Source: an uncultured Pelagibacteraceae bacterium (GTDB lineage Bacteria > Pseudomonadota > Alphaproteobacteria > Pelagibacterales > Pelagibacteraceae). From it: a stretch of 35,910 nt of DNA. The stretch's first letter is position 1. Each line of letters begins with the position of its first letter. The notes under the pieces are model-generated. The model did no database searches. It was given only the letters and a program-made list of their open reading frames with translations, and was not told where the DNA came from. The stretch covers positions 1 through 35,910 of the forward strand of contig CABZJN010000011.1 of assembly GCA_902526085.1 (NCBI GenBank). Direction: 5' to 3'. The translations under genes and the position numbers were made by a program. This document shows positions 1 to 13,471 of this stretch, in pieces.

Positions 1-2
1 TT

Positions 3-353
3 GCCTTCGTATGGTTTTTTTGAAAACCACCATTTTTTGCCCATATCACCTGCTATTTTATGTGCACATAAATTATAGAGCATAATTTTTTTTCCATTTA
101 TTTCTTCATCTATTAACGAAACACGGTTTCTAATTTGGTCTATAGATGTACAAAAATTTTGTTTTCCATCAAAATTACTTTGACCATGGTTATTGATTAA
201 AACTATTTTATTAGTCGGATCTTCAATTGTTGACAATTTAGTTATTTTGAATTTCTTTGATAAAAATCCGTCTTTCTTAATATTGTGACCATCAGCAAAC
301 GATGTTGATATTGTCAGAATAAATATTGATAAGAATAAGTATAAATATTTCAT
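3..353 (-). CDS. Secreted protein of unknown function (C-terminus beyond window edge)
   Basis: I read this minus-strand frame by hand from the ATG at 353-351; it stays open to the window edge, giving about 117 residues. The first 20 or so residues form a classic signal peptide: MKYLYLF, a hydrophobic stretch, then a likely cleavage site after SFA, followed by DGHN. The mature part has a hydrophobic strand followed by NNHGQSNFDG (about residue 50-60), two cysteines and KKWWFSKKPYEG near the edge. The strand plus N-x-HG turn is loosely reminiscent of alpha/beta-hydrolases, but I do not recognise the family. The ATG overlaps the stop of the upstream SDR gene (ATGA), so it is probably translated as the third gene of a uvrB-SDR-secreted-protein unit. 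Export to the periplasm is inferred from the signal peptide only. Confidence 0.7.
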   Translation of the reverse strand, partial: MKYLYLFLSIFILTISTSFADGHNIKKDGFLSKKFKITKLSTIEDPTNKIVLINNHGQSNFDGKQNFCTSIDQIRNRVSLIDEEINGKKIMLYNLCAHKIAGDMGKKWWFSKKPYEG

Positions 354-1083
354 TCTTTTCCACCCATTATGTCTGGAGTTTGCCAATTTAAGTTTTGACC
401 ACTATCTATTGCCAACACTTGTCCAGTAATAGATATATTTTTTATGAAAAAGTCTACCGCGTTGCATATTTGTTGAACATCTACTTGTCTTTTGAGAGGT
501 GTTGCCATGTATTGTTTTTTAAAATGTTTTCCACTTTGTCTCTTGTTTTTAATTGTAGGACCAGGGGCAATTCCATTAACTCTTATTTTTGGCGCTAAGC
601 TCATGGCACTAGTTTTTGTAAGGGTATAAAGTCCAGTTTTACTTATGGTATATGAAAAAAAATATGGAGTAAGTTTAAAAACTCTTTGATCAATTATATT
701 AATAATATTATTGTTTTTAGTTTTAATATTTTTAGCAAATTCTTTTGATAAAAGTGCAGGACTTCTTAGATTTGTTCTTAAATGTTGTCCCCAACTATCT
801 GTATTAAAGTTTTCTAACTTATCACTTTCAAACAGTGAAGCATTATTTATCAAACAATCGAAATATTTTAATTTGGACTTTGCAAATTTAACAATCTTAT
901 TCACATCGCTTTCAACACTTAGATCTCCTTTAACCAGATAAACTTTCGTACCATTTGTATGTAATTCTTTTTTGAGTTTTTCAGCCTTTGCTTTTGATTT
1001 GTTATAATGAATAACAATTTCTACTCCCATACCTGAAAGTTTTCTAGCTATTGCAGCTCCGATTCTAGTAGCTCCACCTGTAA

Positions 1084-1105
<22 letters not shown>
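350..1105 (-). CDS. Pteridine-reductase-like short-chain dehydrogenase (FolM/PTR1 type)
   Basis: This is a 251-residue classical SDR with an NAD(P)-binding Rossmann fold. The cofactor motif is TGGATRIG (residues 9-16), with the Arg before the last Gly that marks pteridine reductases (TGxxxRxG). NNAS is at 87-90, and the active site has Tyr152 and Lys156 (YxxxK). The usual catalytic Ser is replaced by Asp139, 13 residues before the Tyr; the same spacing and Asp are known in Leishmania PTR1 (Asp181/Tyr194). From the family, a likely reaction is NADPH-dependent reduction of a dihydropterin (dihydromonapterin or dihydrofolate) in the cytoplasm. Substrate is inferred. The gene overlaps the 3' end of uvrB by 22 bp, and its stop overlaps the next start. 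Other SDR activities remain possible. Confidence 0.8.
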
Positions 1106-5496
<4,391 letters not shown>

Positions 5497-5508
5497 ATAG
5501 TAAATAGG

Positions 5509-5892
5509 CTACTTAATTTTTTTCTTTTTTTCTAAACCAAATAATGGAGAGTTTCGGAACCGTAAAACAAGAATTGCAATAGCGATTAGAACTATAGCGC
5601 CTGCTTCATATAATAACACCTCTGGATTGATAGATTTGCCTTGTAAAATTATAAATCTAGACAGAGCAGTAATCGCAATAAACAATGGAAGTGTAATTTG
5701 AATAGATTGACTCTCCCAAAATACTCTTACCATTGCCAGAACCTCTAAGTATAGAAAAAGCAATAATAAATCAGCTAGTGTAACTGTTTGAATGGATATC
5801 ATTTGATAAACTTCCATACCAAATGCAATTATTGTTGCTACTAAAATTATTACCAAGGCCAATAATTGTATCTGTTTAACAATATTTTCCAT
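5509..5892 (-). CDS. PsiE-family (phosphate-starvation-inducible E) membrane protein
   Basis: A 127-residue inner-membrane protein with four predicted hydrophobic segments (about residues 8-30, 38-57, 67-84 and 90-109) and a basic tail (EKKKKIK). The pattern YLEVLAMVRVFWESQSIQI between helices two and three, followed by a helix starting ITALSRFIILQG, is the recognisable PsiE-like signature. The family was named from phosphate-starvation expression in E. coli; its molecular role is unknown. It lies 24 bp downstream of trxB and 12 bp upstream of the SDR gene on the same strand, so the three may be co-transcribed. I see no Pho-box in the short gap. Confidence 0.82.
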   Translation of the reverse strand: MENIVKQIQLLALVIILVATIIAFGMEVYQMISIQTVTLADLLLLFLYLEVLAMVRVFWESQSIQITLPLFIAITALSRFIILQGKSINPEVLLYEAGAIVLIAIAILVLRFRNSPLFGLEKKKKIK

Positions 5893-5916
5893 TTCTCTCT
5901 TATAGATGATATTTAA

Positions 5917-6864
5917 CTAATTTGAAGCCAAATATTTTTCAGCTTCTAATGCAGCCATACAGCCCATTCCTGCTGCGGTTACAGCTTGTCGATAAATTTT
6001 ATCTTTGACATCTCCAGCTGCATAAACACCTGGAATATTTGTTTCTGTAGAATCACTTTTTGTAATTAAATATCCTGTATTATCCATTTCCAATTGGTCT
6101 TTAAATAATGCAGTTGCAGGATCATGTCCTATAGCTATAAACAAACCATCAATTTTTAGTTCCGTCACTTTATTAGAATTAACATTCTTTATTTTTAAAC
6201 CTTTTACATTTTTTGGTTCTTCGTCACCAATTACTTCTTCAACAACTGAGTCCCAAATAATTTCAATTTTTTTATTTTCCATTAATTTCTTTTGCAAAAG
6301 TTTTTCTGCTCTTAATTCATTTCTTCTGTGAATTAATTGTACTTTTGAGGCAAATTTTGTAAGGAACATTGCCTCTTCAACTGCAGCATTACCACCTCCA
6401 ACTACAGCTACTGTTTTATCTTTGAAAAAGAAACCATCACATGTTGCACATGCTGAAACTCCAAATCCTTTAAATTTTTCCTCAGAGTCAATATTTAACC
6501 ATCGAGCTTGCGCACCAGTCGAAATTATAATTGAGTCCGCAGTATATTTTTGTCCACCATCTCCTATTGCTTCAAAAGGTTTAGATTTTAAATTTACTGA
6601 TTGTATATGGTCTTCTACTAAATCCGTTCCCACCGCTCTTGCTTGTTCTCTCATTTGTTCCATTAACCATGGTCCTTGTATTACATCTGCAAAACCTGGA
6701 TAGTTTTCTACATCAGTTGTAATTGTTAATTGGCCACCTGGTTGCATTCCCGCGACTAACATTGGTTTCAGCATAGCTCTAGCAGCATAAACTGCAGCTG
6801 TGTAACCCGCTGGGCCAGATCCAATTATTAACACTTTTGTATGTTTAGTTGGTTTTTCACTCAT
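5917..6864 (-). CDS. trxB: Thioredoxin-disulfide reductase
   Basis: A 315-residue FAD/NADPH enzyme that reduces cytoplasmic thioredoxin. The FAD-binding motif GSGPAGYTAAVYAAR lies at residues 16-30, the redox-active CATC at 139-142, the NADPH-binding GGGNAAVEEA follows (GGGxxAxEEA), and the FAD-binding YAAGDVKDK with RQAVTAAGMGCMAA closes the C-terminus. This is the low-molecular-weight bacterial TrxR architecture and normal length. It is divergent from the ELM1-like gene with only 20 bp between the two ATGs, so both promoters must share that gap or lie inside coding sequence. Confidence 0.97.
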   Translation of the reverse strand: MSEKPTKHTKVLIIGSGPAGYTAAVYAARAMLKPMLVAGMQPGGQLTITTDVENYPGFADVIQGPWLMEQMREQARAVGTDLVEDHIQSVNLKSKPFEAIGDGGQKYTADSIIISTGAQARWLNIDSEEKFKGFGVSACATCDGFFFKDKTVAVVGGGNAAVEEAMFLTKFASKVQLIHRRNELRAEKLLQKKLMENKKIEIIWDSVVEEVIGDEEPKNVKGLKIKNVNSNKVTELKIDGLFIAIGHDPATALFKDQLEMDNTGYLITKSDSTETNIPGVYAAGDVKDKIYRQAVTAAGMGCMAALEAEKYLASN

Positions 6865-6877
6865 AGAGGTCTATATA
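6849..6877. promoter_or_regulatory. Candidate shared/bidirectional promoter between trxB and the ELM1-like gene
   Basis: In the plus direction TTGGTT (6849-6854) is followed by 17 bp and TATATA (6872-6877), 7 bp before the ATG at 6885. TATATA is its own reverse complement and sits inside the near-palindrome TCTATATAGT, so it can also act as the -10 for trxB, 7 bp before its ATG; the minus-strand -35 is weak. Both mRNAs would then be leaderless or nearly so. This is reading of motifs only. Confidence 0.4.
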
Positions 6878-6884
6878 GTTAATA

Positions 6885-7829
6885 ATGAGCAAATTAAAAG
6901 GTATTTTATTGACCGAGGGTATGCACGGTATGTTGAGCCAGGTTGAAGGCTTAGCTAAAGCTTTGGATATCGATTTTACTCACCACAAGGTTGAACTAAA
7001 TAATTTATGGAAGTTAATTCCATCAAAATTTACGCCAATTTCGCAAAGTGTTTATAAAAAAATAAATCAATCAGATTATGATTTAATTATATCTTGTGGA
7101 CGAAAAAGTATAATTCCATCTATTCATTTAAAAAGTATTTCAAATAAAAAAGTCTTTAATATTCATATCCAAGATCCAAAAATAAATTTTAATTATTTTG
7201 ATTTTATAGTAGCACCAGAACATGATGAAATTAATGGTTCTAATATTATTACTACGAAAGGCGCACTTCATTATCTCACAGAAAGTGAAATATTTGAGAA
7301 TAAAAATTATTTAAACTCTTTAATAAAAAAAGACGATAGAAAAATTTGGTGTTTAATAATGGGTGGACCCACAAAATACTACGATTATTCAACTAAAAAT
7401 ATGAAACATATTTTTTCAATTTTTTATAAACTTTTAAAAAAACATGATTTTCAACTTGTTGTTATTCCATCAATGAGAACACCTTTAAATACCATTCATT
7501 ATGCCAAAGAATTTTTTGGTGAAAATCATACCATAATAATGAATGTAGATAAAAAAGCCTATTTATCAGCTCTAGCCATTTCCGAAAATATTATTGTTAC
7601 TTGTGACTCTAGCTCAATGATTTCAGAGGCCGCATTGACTGGAAAACCTGTTTATATTGCAAATATTTTACCCAAAAAAAATGATATAAGATTTCAAAGA
7701 TTTAGAAATTTATTTAGAGAATTAAATATAACTAGAAATCTTGGGGAAGAAATAGAAACTTGGACTTATCAAAAACTTGATGAAACTAATAGAGTAGCAA
7801 AAATTATAAAAGAAAGAATAAGTAACTAA
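6885..7829 (+). CDS. ELM1-family protein (mitochondrial fission ELM1-like), function unclear in bacteria
   Basis: A 314-residue protein of the ELM1-like family shared by alphaproteobacteria and plant mitochondria. Recognisable segments are the N-terminal LLTEGMHGMLSQVEGLAKAL, the DLIISCGRKS turn, KVFNIHIQDPK and DFIVAPEHDE, then WCLIMGGPTKYY beginning the second half. TCDSSSMISEAALTGKPVYI resembles the nucleotide-sugar-binding loop of GT-B glycosyltransferases. The fold is therefore probably GT-B-like. Plant ELM1 recruits a dynamin to mitochondria, but bacterial members have no settled role; a cell-envelope glycosyl-transfer role is my inference. Its stop TAA shares one base with the ATG of the next gene (TAATG), suggesting coupled translation. 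Confidence 0.85.
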   Translation: MSKLKGILLTEGMHGMLSQVEGLAKALDIDFTHHKVELNNLWKLIPSKFTPISQSVYKKINQSDYDLIISCGRKSIIPSIHLKSISNKKVFNIHIQDPKINFNYFDFIVAPEHDEINGSNIITTKGALHYLTESEIFENKNYLNSLIKKDDRKIWCLIMGGPTKYYDYSTKNMKHIFSIFYKLLKKHDFQLVVIPSMRTPLNTIHYAKEFFGENHTIIMNVDKKAYLSALAISENIIVTCDSSSMISEAALTGKPVYIANILPKKNDIRFQRFRNLFRELNITRNLGEEIETWTYQKLDETNRVAKIIKERISN

Positions 7830-8500
7830 TGTCATATTTAAATTCTATACTTAATGAATCAAAGAAATTTGATAGACCATTTGTACATTGGGAATTAAAT
7901 AAACCTCTTACTGATCAGCAAATAGATGAGATAATAGGTGCTGAAATATCTGATCCTTCAAAACATAATCTTAATTATGATGGTACCAGAGCAATTGATG
8001 GAGGTGAGGGGATGTTTAGGGAAGGTATATCAAACGGTGGAAAAGCTCTAAAATTTAGATGTTTTGTTACAAAGGAAAATTCTAATGAATTCCCAGGACT
8101 TACCAATCTAATTAAAGAACTTCAAAATAAAAAAACATATCAAAAAATATCTGAATTAATAAATAAAGATCTATCAAATTCTTATGTAAGAGTTGAGGTA
8201 ATTTGTGATCGTGAAGGTTTCTGGTTAAAACCACATTGCGATATTAAAGAGAAACTTATGTCTTGCTTGCTATTTGTTAACAAGCATAATGAAAGCGAGG
8301 ATTTAGGAACAGATTTTTATGATGAAAATTTAAATCTCATAAAAACACTACCTTATAAAGATAATTATGGATATTTTTTTTCAAGTGGACCTGATACTTG
8401 GCATGGAATGGAAAAAAAAGAAATAATTAAAGAGAGAAGATGTTTGCAAGTAAATTATGTTACATTTGAAACCGATTGGAAAGTTGATCAGTTTTCTTGA
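7829..8500 (+). CDS. 2-oxoglutarate/Fe(II) oxygenase-like protein
   Basis: A 223-residue soluble protein. A double-stranded beta-helix metal site is suggested by KPHCD (His136 and Asp138) and the distal His192 in DTWHGME, 54 residues later. RR (203-204) in ERRCLQVNY supplies a candidate Arg for the 2-oxoglutarate carboxylate. The spacing HxD...H...R fits 2OG-Fe(II) dioxygenases of the prolyl-hydroxylase-like superfamily, whose members hydroxylate proteins or small molecules. Substrate is unknown. It is translationally coupled to the ELM1-like gene upstream by a 1-base overlap and overlaps the convergent carB by 13 bp. The pairing suggests the two act together, which is inference. Confidence 0.7.
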   Translation: MSYLNSILNESKKFDRPFVHWELNKPLTDQQIDEIIGAEISDPSKHNLNYDGTRAIDGGEGMFREGISNGGKALKFRCFVTKENSNEFPGLTNLIKELQNKKTYQKISELINKDLSNSYVRVEVICDREGFWLKPHCDIKEKLMSCLLFVNKHNESEDLGTDFYDENLNLIKTLPYKDNYGYFFSSGPDTWHGMEKKEIIKERRCLQVNYVTFETDWKVDQFS

Positions 8501-11500
8501 AGAGATTTCACTCTAAGTTTTTTTGTCTTAAGAGAGTTTATGGCCTCTAAAAAAGAATAAGCAGTTGACATATTAGTACAATAAGGAATTTTATTTGCCA
8601 AAGTTCCTCTTCTTAAAGCCAAGGCATCATTAATTCTATTTTCGCTATTTCCACCACCTGTATTTATAACTAAAGCAATTTTTTTAGAATTGAGGATATC
8701 TACTATATGAGGTTTGCCACTACTTACTTTGTTAATTTTTCTACATTTCATTCCATTTTTTATTAAGATATCTGCCGTTCCTCTAGTAGCTGATAAAGTA
8801 AATCCTAGTTTTAAAAGTCTTTGAGCAACACCAATAATTTCTTGTTTATGTGAATCTTTAACAGACAAAAATGTTAAACCTTTGGTAGGCAATGAGTTTG
8901 CTGCAGCAATTTGACTTTTAGCAATTGCCATTCCAAAATCATCATCAAGTCCCATCACTTCACCTGTTGATTTCATCTCTGGTCCAAGTAATAAATCGCT
9001 GTTTGGGAATTTATTAAATGGAAAAACAGCCTCTTTAACTGCAAATTTTTTATTCGTTTTATATTTTAATTTATATTTTGAAAGTTTTTCACCTGCCATT
9101 ATTCTTGATGCAATTTTTGCTAACGGTATCCCATTAGCTTTTGATACAAATGGAACTGTTCTACTGGCTCTTGGATTTAACTCTATTACAAAAATTTCAT
9201 CTTTCTTTATCGCAAATTGAATATTTAAAAGTCCTTTAACTTTTAATGCTAAGGCTAATTTTCTAGTCTGAATTTTTATTTCTTTTAAAAGATTATCCTT
9301 GATAGAAACTGGGGGTAGACAACAAGCCGAGTCTCCAGAATGCACTCCTGCTTCTTCAATATGCTGCATGATGCCTGCAACATAAACATCTTTACCATCT
9401 GAGATAGCATCTACATCAACTTCCATTGCATGATCTATAAATTTATCAATTAAAATTGGATTTTGTTCTGAAGCTTTAAAAGCTTCATTAATAAACTTTT
9501 TAAGTTGACTTTTATCATGAACAATTTCCATTGCTCTTCCACCTAAAACATAAGAAGGTCTAACAACAACAGGGAGTCCAATTTTTTCACTTATTTTTAT
9601 TGCTTGATCAAATTTGTAAGCAATCGCACTTTCCGCTTGTTTCAAATTTAATTTGATTAATAGATCTCTAAATCTATCCCTGTCCTCTGCAAGATCAATT
9701 GAAGTATATTGAGTACCAAGTATTGGTAATTTATTCTCATGCAAGAATTTCGCTAATTTAATTGGAGTTTGTCCTCCAAATTGAGCAATAACCCCTATAA
9801 GATTCCCTTTTGATTTTTCTTTTAAAATAATATTTTGAACATACTCTTCTTTAAGAGGTTCGAAATAAAGCCTATCACTTGTGTCATAGTCTGTTGAAAC
9901 TGTTTCAGGATTACAATTAACCATAATTGTTTCAAATCCAGCTTCTTTTAGAGAAAAGCTTGCCTGGCAGCAACAATAATCAAACTCTATACCTTGACCA
10001 ATTCTATTTGGACCTCCTCCTAGTATTATTATTTTTTCCTTATTGCTCGGATCTGCTTCACACTCAGTATTCATTGAAAAGCTTCTCTGATATGTTGAAT
10101 ACATATATGGAGTAAAGGATTTAAATTCTGCAGCACAAGTATCTACTTTTTTAAATACTGGTAAAACTTTAAGTGCAACTCTTTTGAATCTTACAATTTT
10201 TTCTTTTATACCAGTAATATCTGACAATTTTTTATCTGAAAAGCCAATAGATTTTATTCTATTAAATTCATTATAAGTTTTAGGAATACCTCTCTTCTTT
10301 ATATTCTTCTCTTCATCGACAAGGTCCTTAATTTGATTTAAGAACCAAGGATCAACCTTTGATAATTTATAGATTTTATCTAATGAAATATTTTTTCTAA
10401 AAGCTTCAGCAATTAATATTAATTTATTTGGAATATTAATCTTTAAATTTTTCAAAATATCTTTTTTTGAATAATTAAAAATATTATCCAATCCAGAAAA
10501 TCCTGTTTCTAAAGATACCAAGGCTTTTTGAAAAGATTCTTTGAAGTTTCTTCCAATTGCCATTGCTTCACCAACAGATCTCATTGAAGTTCCAAGTACC
10601 GCTTTAGTATCTGAAAACTTTTCAAATGTAAATCTTGGTATTTTTGTAACAACATAATCAATTGTTGGTTCAAATGATGCTGGAGTTACTTTTGTAATTT
10701 CATTTTTTAATTCATCTAAAGTGTATCCCACCGCAAGTTTGGCTGCCACTTTAGCAATTGGGAAACCAGTTGCTTTCGATGCAAGAGCAGAGGATCTTGA
10801 TACTCTTGGATTCATTTCTATTATAACCATTCTTCCATTTCTAGGATTTATCGCAAACTGAACATTTGATCCCCCCGTTTCAACTCCAATTTTTCTTAAG
10901 CAGGCAATAGATGCATTTCTCATGACTTGATATTCTTTATCAGTTAAGGTTAATGCTGGAGCAACTGTGATAGAGTCCCCAGTGTGTATTCCCATTGGAT
11001 CTACATTCTCTATTGAACAAATTATTATACAGTTATCCTTTTTGTCTCTCACAACCTCCATTTCAAATTCTTTCCAGCCCTCCAATGACTCTTCGATTAA
11101 AACCTGATTTTGAGGGGACTCATTCATCCCGGTTTTGACAAGTTTAAAGAAATCCTTTTTGTTTTTAGCGATGCCTCCTCCCAAACCACCCAAAGTAAAA
11201 GATGGTCTAATTATTGCTGGTAATCCTATCTCCTTCAAGCATTTAACTGCATCTTTAAAGTGATTTATAATTCTTGATTTTGGGAGATCTAAACCAATGT
11301 CAGACATATTTTTTCTAAATTTTTTACGATCTTCAGCATTTTCAATTGCCTTAGAATTTGCACCTATCAATTCGATTTTATATTTTTTAAGTAGTCCAAC
11401 TTTTTCGGCACTTATTGCTAAATTTAATGCAGTCTGTCCCCCCATTGTCGGTAAAATTGCGTTAGGTTTTTCTTTTTTAATAACCTCTTCTAAAACAGGA

Positions 11501-11712
11501 ATTGTGATGGGTTCAATATAGGTTTTATCAGCAACTCCAGGATCAGTCATAATAGTTGCAGGATTTGAATTTATTAAAATTACTTCAAAACCTTCATCTT
11601 TAAGAGCCTTACAAGCTTGTGTACCCGAGTAATCAAATTCACATGCTTGTCCAATTATTATTGGACCTGCTCCAATAACTAATATTTTTTTAATGTCTTT
11701 TCTTTTCGGCAT
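8488..11712 (-). CDS. carB: Carbamoyl-phosphate synthase large subunit
   Basis: CarB makes carbamoyl phosphate from bicarbonate, ammonia (channelled from CarA) and 2 ATP, feeding pyrimidine and arginine synthesis. At 1074 residues it is full length. The first half begins [17 protein letters not shown] and carries GGLGGGIA and [18 protein letters not shown] (carboxyphosphate domain). The second half begins [16 protein letters not shown] and carries GGRAME and [16 protein letters not shown] (carbamoyl-phosphate domain). The C-terminal MGS-like allosteric domain (about 940-1060) has [14 protein letters not shown] and VINTGGG. It overlaps the end of carA by 23 bp in another frame, so the two subunits are coupled. 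Its tail overlaps the convergent oxygenase-like gene by 13 bp. Confidence 0.98.
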   Translation of the reverse strand: MPKRKDIKKILVIGAGPIIIGQACEFDYSGTQACKALKDEGFEVILINSNPATIMTDPGVADKTYIEPITIPVLEEVIKKEKPNAILPTMGGQTALNLAISAEKVGLLKKYKIELIGANSKAIENAEDRKKFRKNMSDIGLDLPKSRIINHFKDAVKCLKEIGLPAIIRPSFTLGGLGGGIAKNKKDFFKLVKTGMNESPQNQVLIEESLEGWKEFEMEVVRDKKDNCIIICSIENVDPMGIHTGDSITVAPALTLTDKEYQVMRNASIACLRKIGVETGGSNVQFAINPRNGRMVIIEMNPRVSRSSALASKATGFPIAKVAAKLAVGYTLDELKNEITKVTPASFEPTIDYVVTKIPRFTFEKFSDTKAVLGTSMRSVGEAMAIGRNFKESFQKALVSLETGFSGLDNIFNYSKKDILKNLKINIPNKLILIAEAFRKNISLDKIYKLSKVDPWFLNQIKDLVDEEKNIKKRGIPKTYNEFNRIKSIGFSDKKLSDITGIKEKIVRFKRVALKVLPVFKKVDTCAAEFKSFTPYMYSTYQRSFSMNTECEADPSNKEKIIILGGGPNRIGQGIEFDYCCCQASFSLKEAGFETIMVNCNPETVSTDYDTSDRLYFEPLKEEYVQNIILKEKSKGNLIGVIAQFGGQTPIKLAKFLHENKLPILGTQYTSIDLAEDRDRFRDLLIKLNLKQAESAIAYKFDQAIKISEKIGLPVVVRPSYVLGGRAMEIVHDKSQLKKFINEAFKASEQNPILIDKFIDHAMEVDVDAISDGKDVYVAGIMQHIEEAGVHSGDSACCLPPVSIKDNLLKEIKIQTRKLALALKVKGLLNIQFAIKKDEIFVIELNPRASRTVPFVSKANGIPLAKIASRIMAGEKLSKYKLKYKTNKKFAVKEAVFPFNKFPNSDLLLGPEMKSTGEVMGLDDDFGMAIAKSQIAAANSLPTKGLTFLSVKDSHKQEIIGVAQRLLKLGFTLSATRGTADILIKNGMKCRKINKVSSGKPHIVDILNSKKIALVINTGGGNSENRINDALALRRGTLANKIPYCTNMSTAYSFLEAINSLKTKKLRVKSLQEN

Positions 11713-12883
11713 ATTTTTTTACATCTTGAATAAAGTTTTTGAATAAGTATTGACTATCTTGTGGTCCAGGATTTGCTTCTGGATGATACTGAACAGAAAA
11801 GACAGGTTTGTTTTTTAATCTTATCCCTTCAATAGTATCATCAAATAGTGACTTATGAGTAATTTGAATATTTTTAGATAAGCTTTTTTCTATGACAACA
11901 AATCCATGATTTTGACTTGTAATCTCAACCGAATTATTAATTAAATTTTTTACTGGATGATTGGCACCTCTATGACCCAATTTCATTTTTTTTGTATTTG
12001 CATTTAAAGCCAAAGCTAAAATTTGATGACCGAGACAAATTCCAAATATAGGATAATTTAATTTAATTAATTTTTGAACAGTATCAATTGCATATTTTCC
12101 AGTAGCCGCTGGATCCCCAGGCCCATTTGATAAAAAAATACCATCAGGTTTTAATTTCACAATTTCATCTGCAGTTAATTTACATGAGACTACTTTTACC
12201 TCACAGTTATAATCTGAGAAATATCTTAAAATATTTTTCTTAATTCCGTAATCAACTGCGATAATTTTAAATTTCTTTATTTTATTCTTTTTATATCCAA
12301 TATCCTTTTTCCAAGTTTTAAACCCTTTCCATATATAAGTTTTTTTTGTTGATACTTCTTTTGCAAGATCTAATCCATTTAAGCCAGACCATTTAACTGA
12401 CATATTGGTTAGTTTTTTAATATTAAATTTACCTTTTTTATTATTTGTAATAGTACCTTTTGGAGCACCCTTATCTCTAATAAAGTTTGTCAGGCGTCTT
12501 GTATCTAATCCAGTTAATCCAACAATTTGATTTTTTTTAAGCCATTTATCTAATGTCTGTAATGCTCTATAATTTGATGGAGAAGTAATTTCGGAATTAA
12601 ATATTACACCTTTCGTCCAAACTTTATCTGACTCTAAATCCTCATTATTAGTTCCAACGTTCCCAATATGAGGAAATGTAAAGTTTATAATTTGTCCAGC
12701 ATAAGATGGGTCTGATATGATTTCCTGATATCCTGTAAAAGAGGTATTAAAACAAACCTCTCCAGTTGAAGTTCCTTGATATCCAAGGCCAATACCTTTG
12801 AAAACTAGCTTGTTATCTAGAACTAAAATACCTGTAGGAAATTGATGATTAATTGCAATTTTATTTTTTTGTTTTTTGATCAA
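11690..12883 (-). CDS. carA: Carbamoyl-phosphate synthase small (glutaminase) subunit
   Basis: CarA hydrolyses glutamine and passes ammonia to CarB. The 397-residue protein has the N-terminal CPSase domain ([15 protein letters not shown] at 41-55, DPSYAGQI at 58-65) and a class I glutamine amidotransferase domain. The nucleophile is Cys283 in GICLGHQ, with His367 and Glu369 in [19 protein letters not shown] (252-258) forms the oxyanion region. The start is a TTG at 12883; I see no in-frame ATG that would keep the conserved N-terminus. E. coli carA is also known to start at UUG. A 4-codon ATG mini-frame ends across this TTG. Confidence 0.97.
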   Translation of the reverse strand: MIKKQKNKIAINHQFPTGILVLDNKLVFKGIGLGYQGTSTGEVCFNTSFTGYQEIISDPSYAGQIINFTFPHIGNVGTNNEDLESDKVWTKGVIFNSEITSPSNYRALQTLDKWLKKNQIVGLTGLDTRRLTNFIRDKGAPKGTITNNKKGKFNIKKLTNMSVKWSGLNGLDLAKEVSTKKTYIWKGFKTWKKDIGYKKNKIKKFKIIAVDYGIKKNILRYFSDYNCEVKVVSCKLTADEIVKLKPDGIFLSNGPGDPAATGKYAIDTVQKLIKLNYPIFGICLGHQILALALNANTKKMKLGHRGANHPVKNLINNSVEITSQNHGFVVIEKSLSKNIQITHKSLFDDTIEGIRLKNKPVFSVQYHPEANPGPQDSQYLFKNFIQDVKKYAEKKRH

Positions 12884-12904
12884 TTACAACTCATGAGTTA
12901 AAGG

Positions 12905-12933
12905 TCTATACAATAAAACCTTTTTTTGCGCAA
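12905..12933 (-). promoter_or_regulatory. Candidate sigma70-type promoter of carAB
   Basis: On the minus strand TTGCGC (12933-12928) and TATAGA (12910-12905) are separated by exactly 17 bp. Transcription would start near 12898, about 15 nt before the TTG start codon, inside a perfect 12-bp palindrome (12888-12899, AACTCATGAGTT). The palindrome could be an operator at the start site; no known regulator motif is recognised. Confidence 0.5.
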
Positions 12934-12973
12934 CACATCTAATGTATATTTTGTAAAAAAAATATTTTTCTTT

Positions 12974-13001
12974 TTGAAGAATATTTTCAATACGCTAAAA
13001 T
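12974..13001 (+). promoter_or_regulatory. Candidate promoter of the yqeY-dnaG-rpoD unit
   Basis: TTGAAG (12974-12979) and TAAAAT (12996-13001) are 16 bp apart, and the ATG of the full-length yqeY frame follows 5 bp later at 13007, so the mRNA would be leaderless or nearly so. The position supports 13007 as the ancestral start even though that frame is interrupted by TAA at 13019. Motif reading only. Confidence 0.4.
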
Positions 13002-13006
13002 TAAAT

Positions 13007-13186
13007 ATGTCATTAAGATAAAGTATAGAGTCAGACTACAAAACAGCTTTAAAATCTAAAGATAAAAATAAAATATCAACTTACAGGTTAATTTTATCCG
13101 GAATTAAAGATTTAGATATTAACAACAGATCAGGGGCAGAAAAAAAAGAAACAGATGATGAAGATATTAAGAAATTATTAAAAAAA
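13007..13186 (+). other. 5' part of yqeY reading frame interrupted by an in-frame TAA
   Basis: From the ATG at 13007 the frame reads MSLR, then TAA at 13019-13021, then continues SIESDYKTALKSKDKNK, STYRLILSGIKDLDINN and so on without another stop into the conserved part of YqeY. MSLR-x-x-IESDYK is the expected YqeY N-terminus, with the codon count conserved (AspLys in related proteins as I recall them versus TAA AGT here). No ATG, GTG or TTG occurs in frame between 13022 and 13187. So either the base call is wrong, the gene is mutated, or translation uses an unusual start. Confidence 0.75.
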
Positions 13187-13471
13187 ATGATTAAACAGCG
13201 CAGCGAATCGATTGAATTGTACAAAAAAAATAATCGTAAGGATCTTCAGGATATAGAAGAAAAAGAAGTTGGAATAATTAGCCAATACTTACCCAAACAA
13301 ATTAGCGAGGAAGATACTAAGAAAATCTGTGAAGAAGTAATTAAATCAACAGGTGCAAACTCAATCAAGGATATGGGAAAAGTTATGGGTGAATTAAAGA
13401 AAAATAATGGTGACAGCATCGATTTTTCTAAAGCAGGAGCAATTATAAAAGAATTATTAAATCAAAAATGA
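13187..13471 (+). CDS. yqeY: GatB/YqeY-domain protein (start disrupted; minimal intact frame)
   Basis: The intact frame from the ATG at 13187 encodes 94 residues: MIKQRSESIELYKKNNRKDL, then IISQYLPKQISEEDTKKICEEVI and a C-terminal GANSIKDMGKVMGELKKN. These are the middle and end of the YqeY/GatB-tail domain, an alpha-helical domain shared with the GatB subunit of Glu/Asp-tRNA amidotransferase and thought to bind tRNA. A whole YqeY is about 150 residues; the missing first 60 are encoded just upstream in the same frame but separated from the ATG at 13007 by a TAA. The stop overlaps the dnaG start (ATGA). The yqeY-dnaG-rpoD order is common in alphaproteobacteria. Whether full-length protein is made is uncertain. 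Confidence 0.8.
   Translation: MIKQRSESIELYKKNNRKDLQDIEEKEVGIISQYLPKQISEEDTKKICEEVIKSTGANSIKDMGKVMGELKKNNGDSIDFSKAGAIIKELLNQK

Noticed and set aside
12900..12923. AAAGGT...ACCTTT hairpin followed by T residues near carA as an attenuator or terminator
   Set aside because: The stem is short, the loop is 12 nt, and it overlaps the predicted carA -10 and spacer, so on the carA mRNA it would not be transcribed.
13007..13021. TAA in yqeY as programmed recoding or a changed genetic code
   Set aside because: TAA is used as the normal terminator of many genes in this window (for example mraY, murC, murB), so recoding to an amino acid is not supported; error or mutation is simpler.
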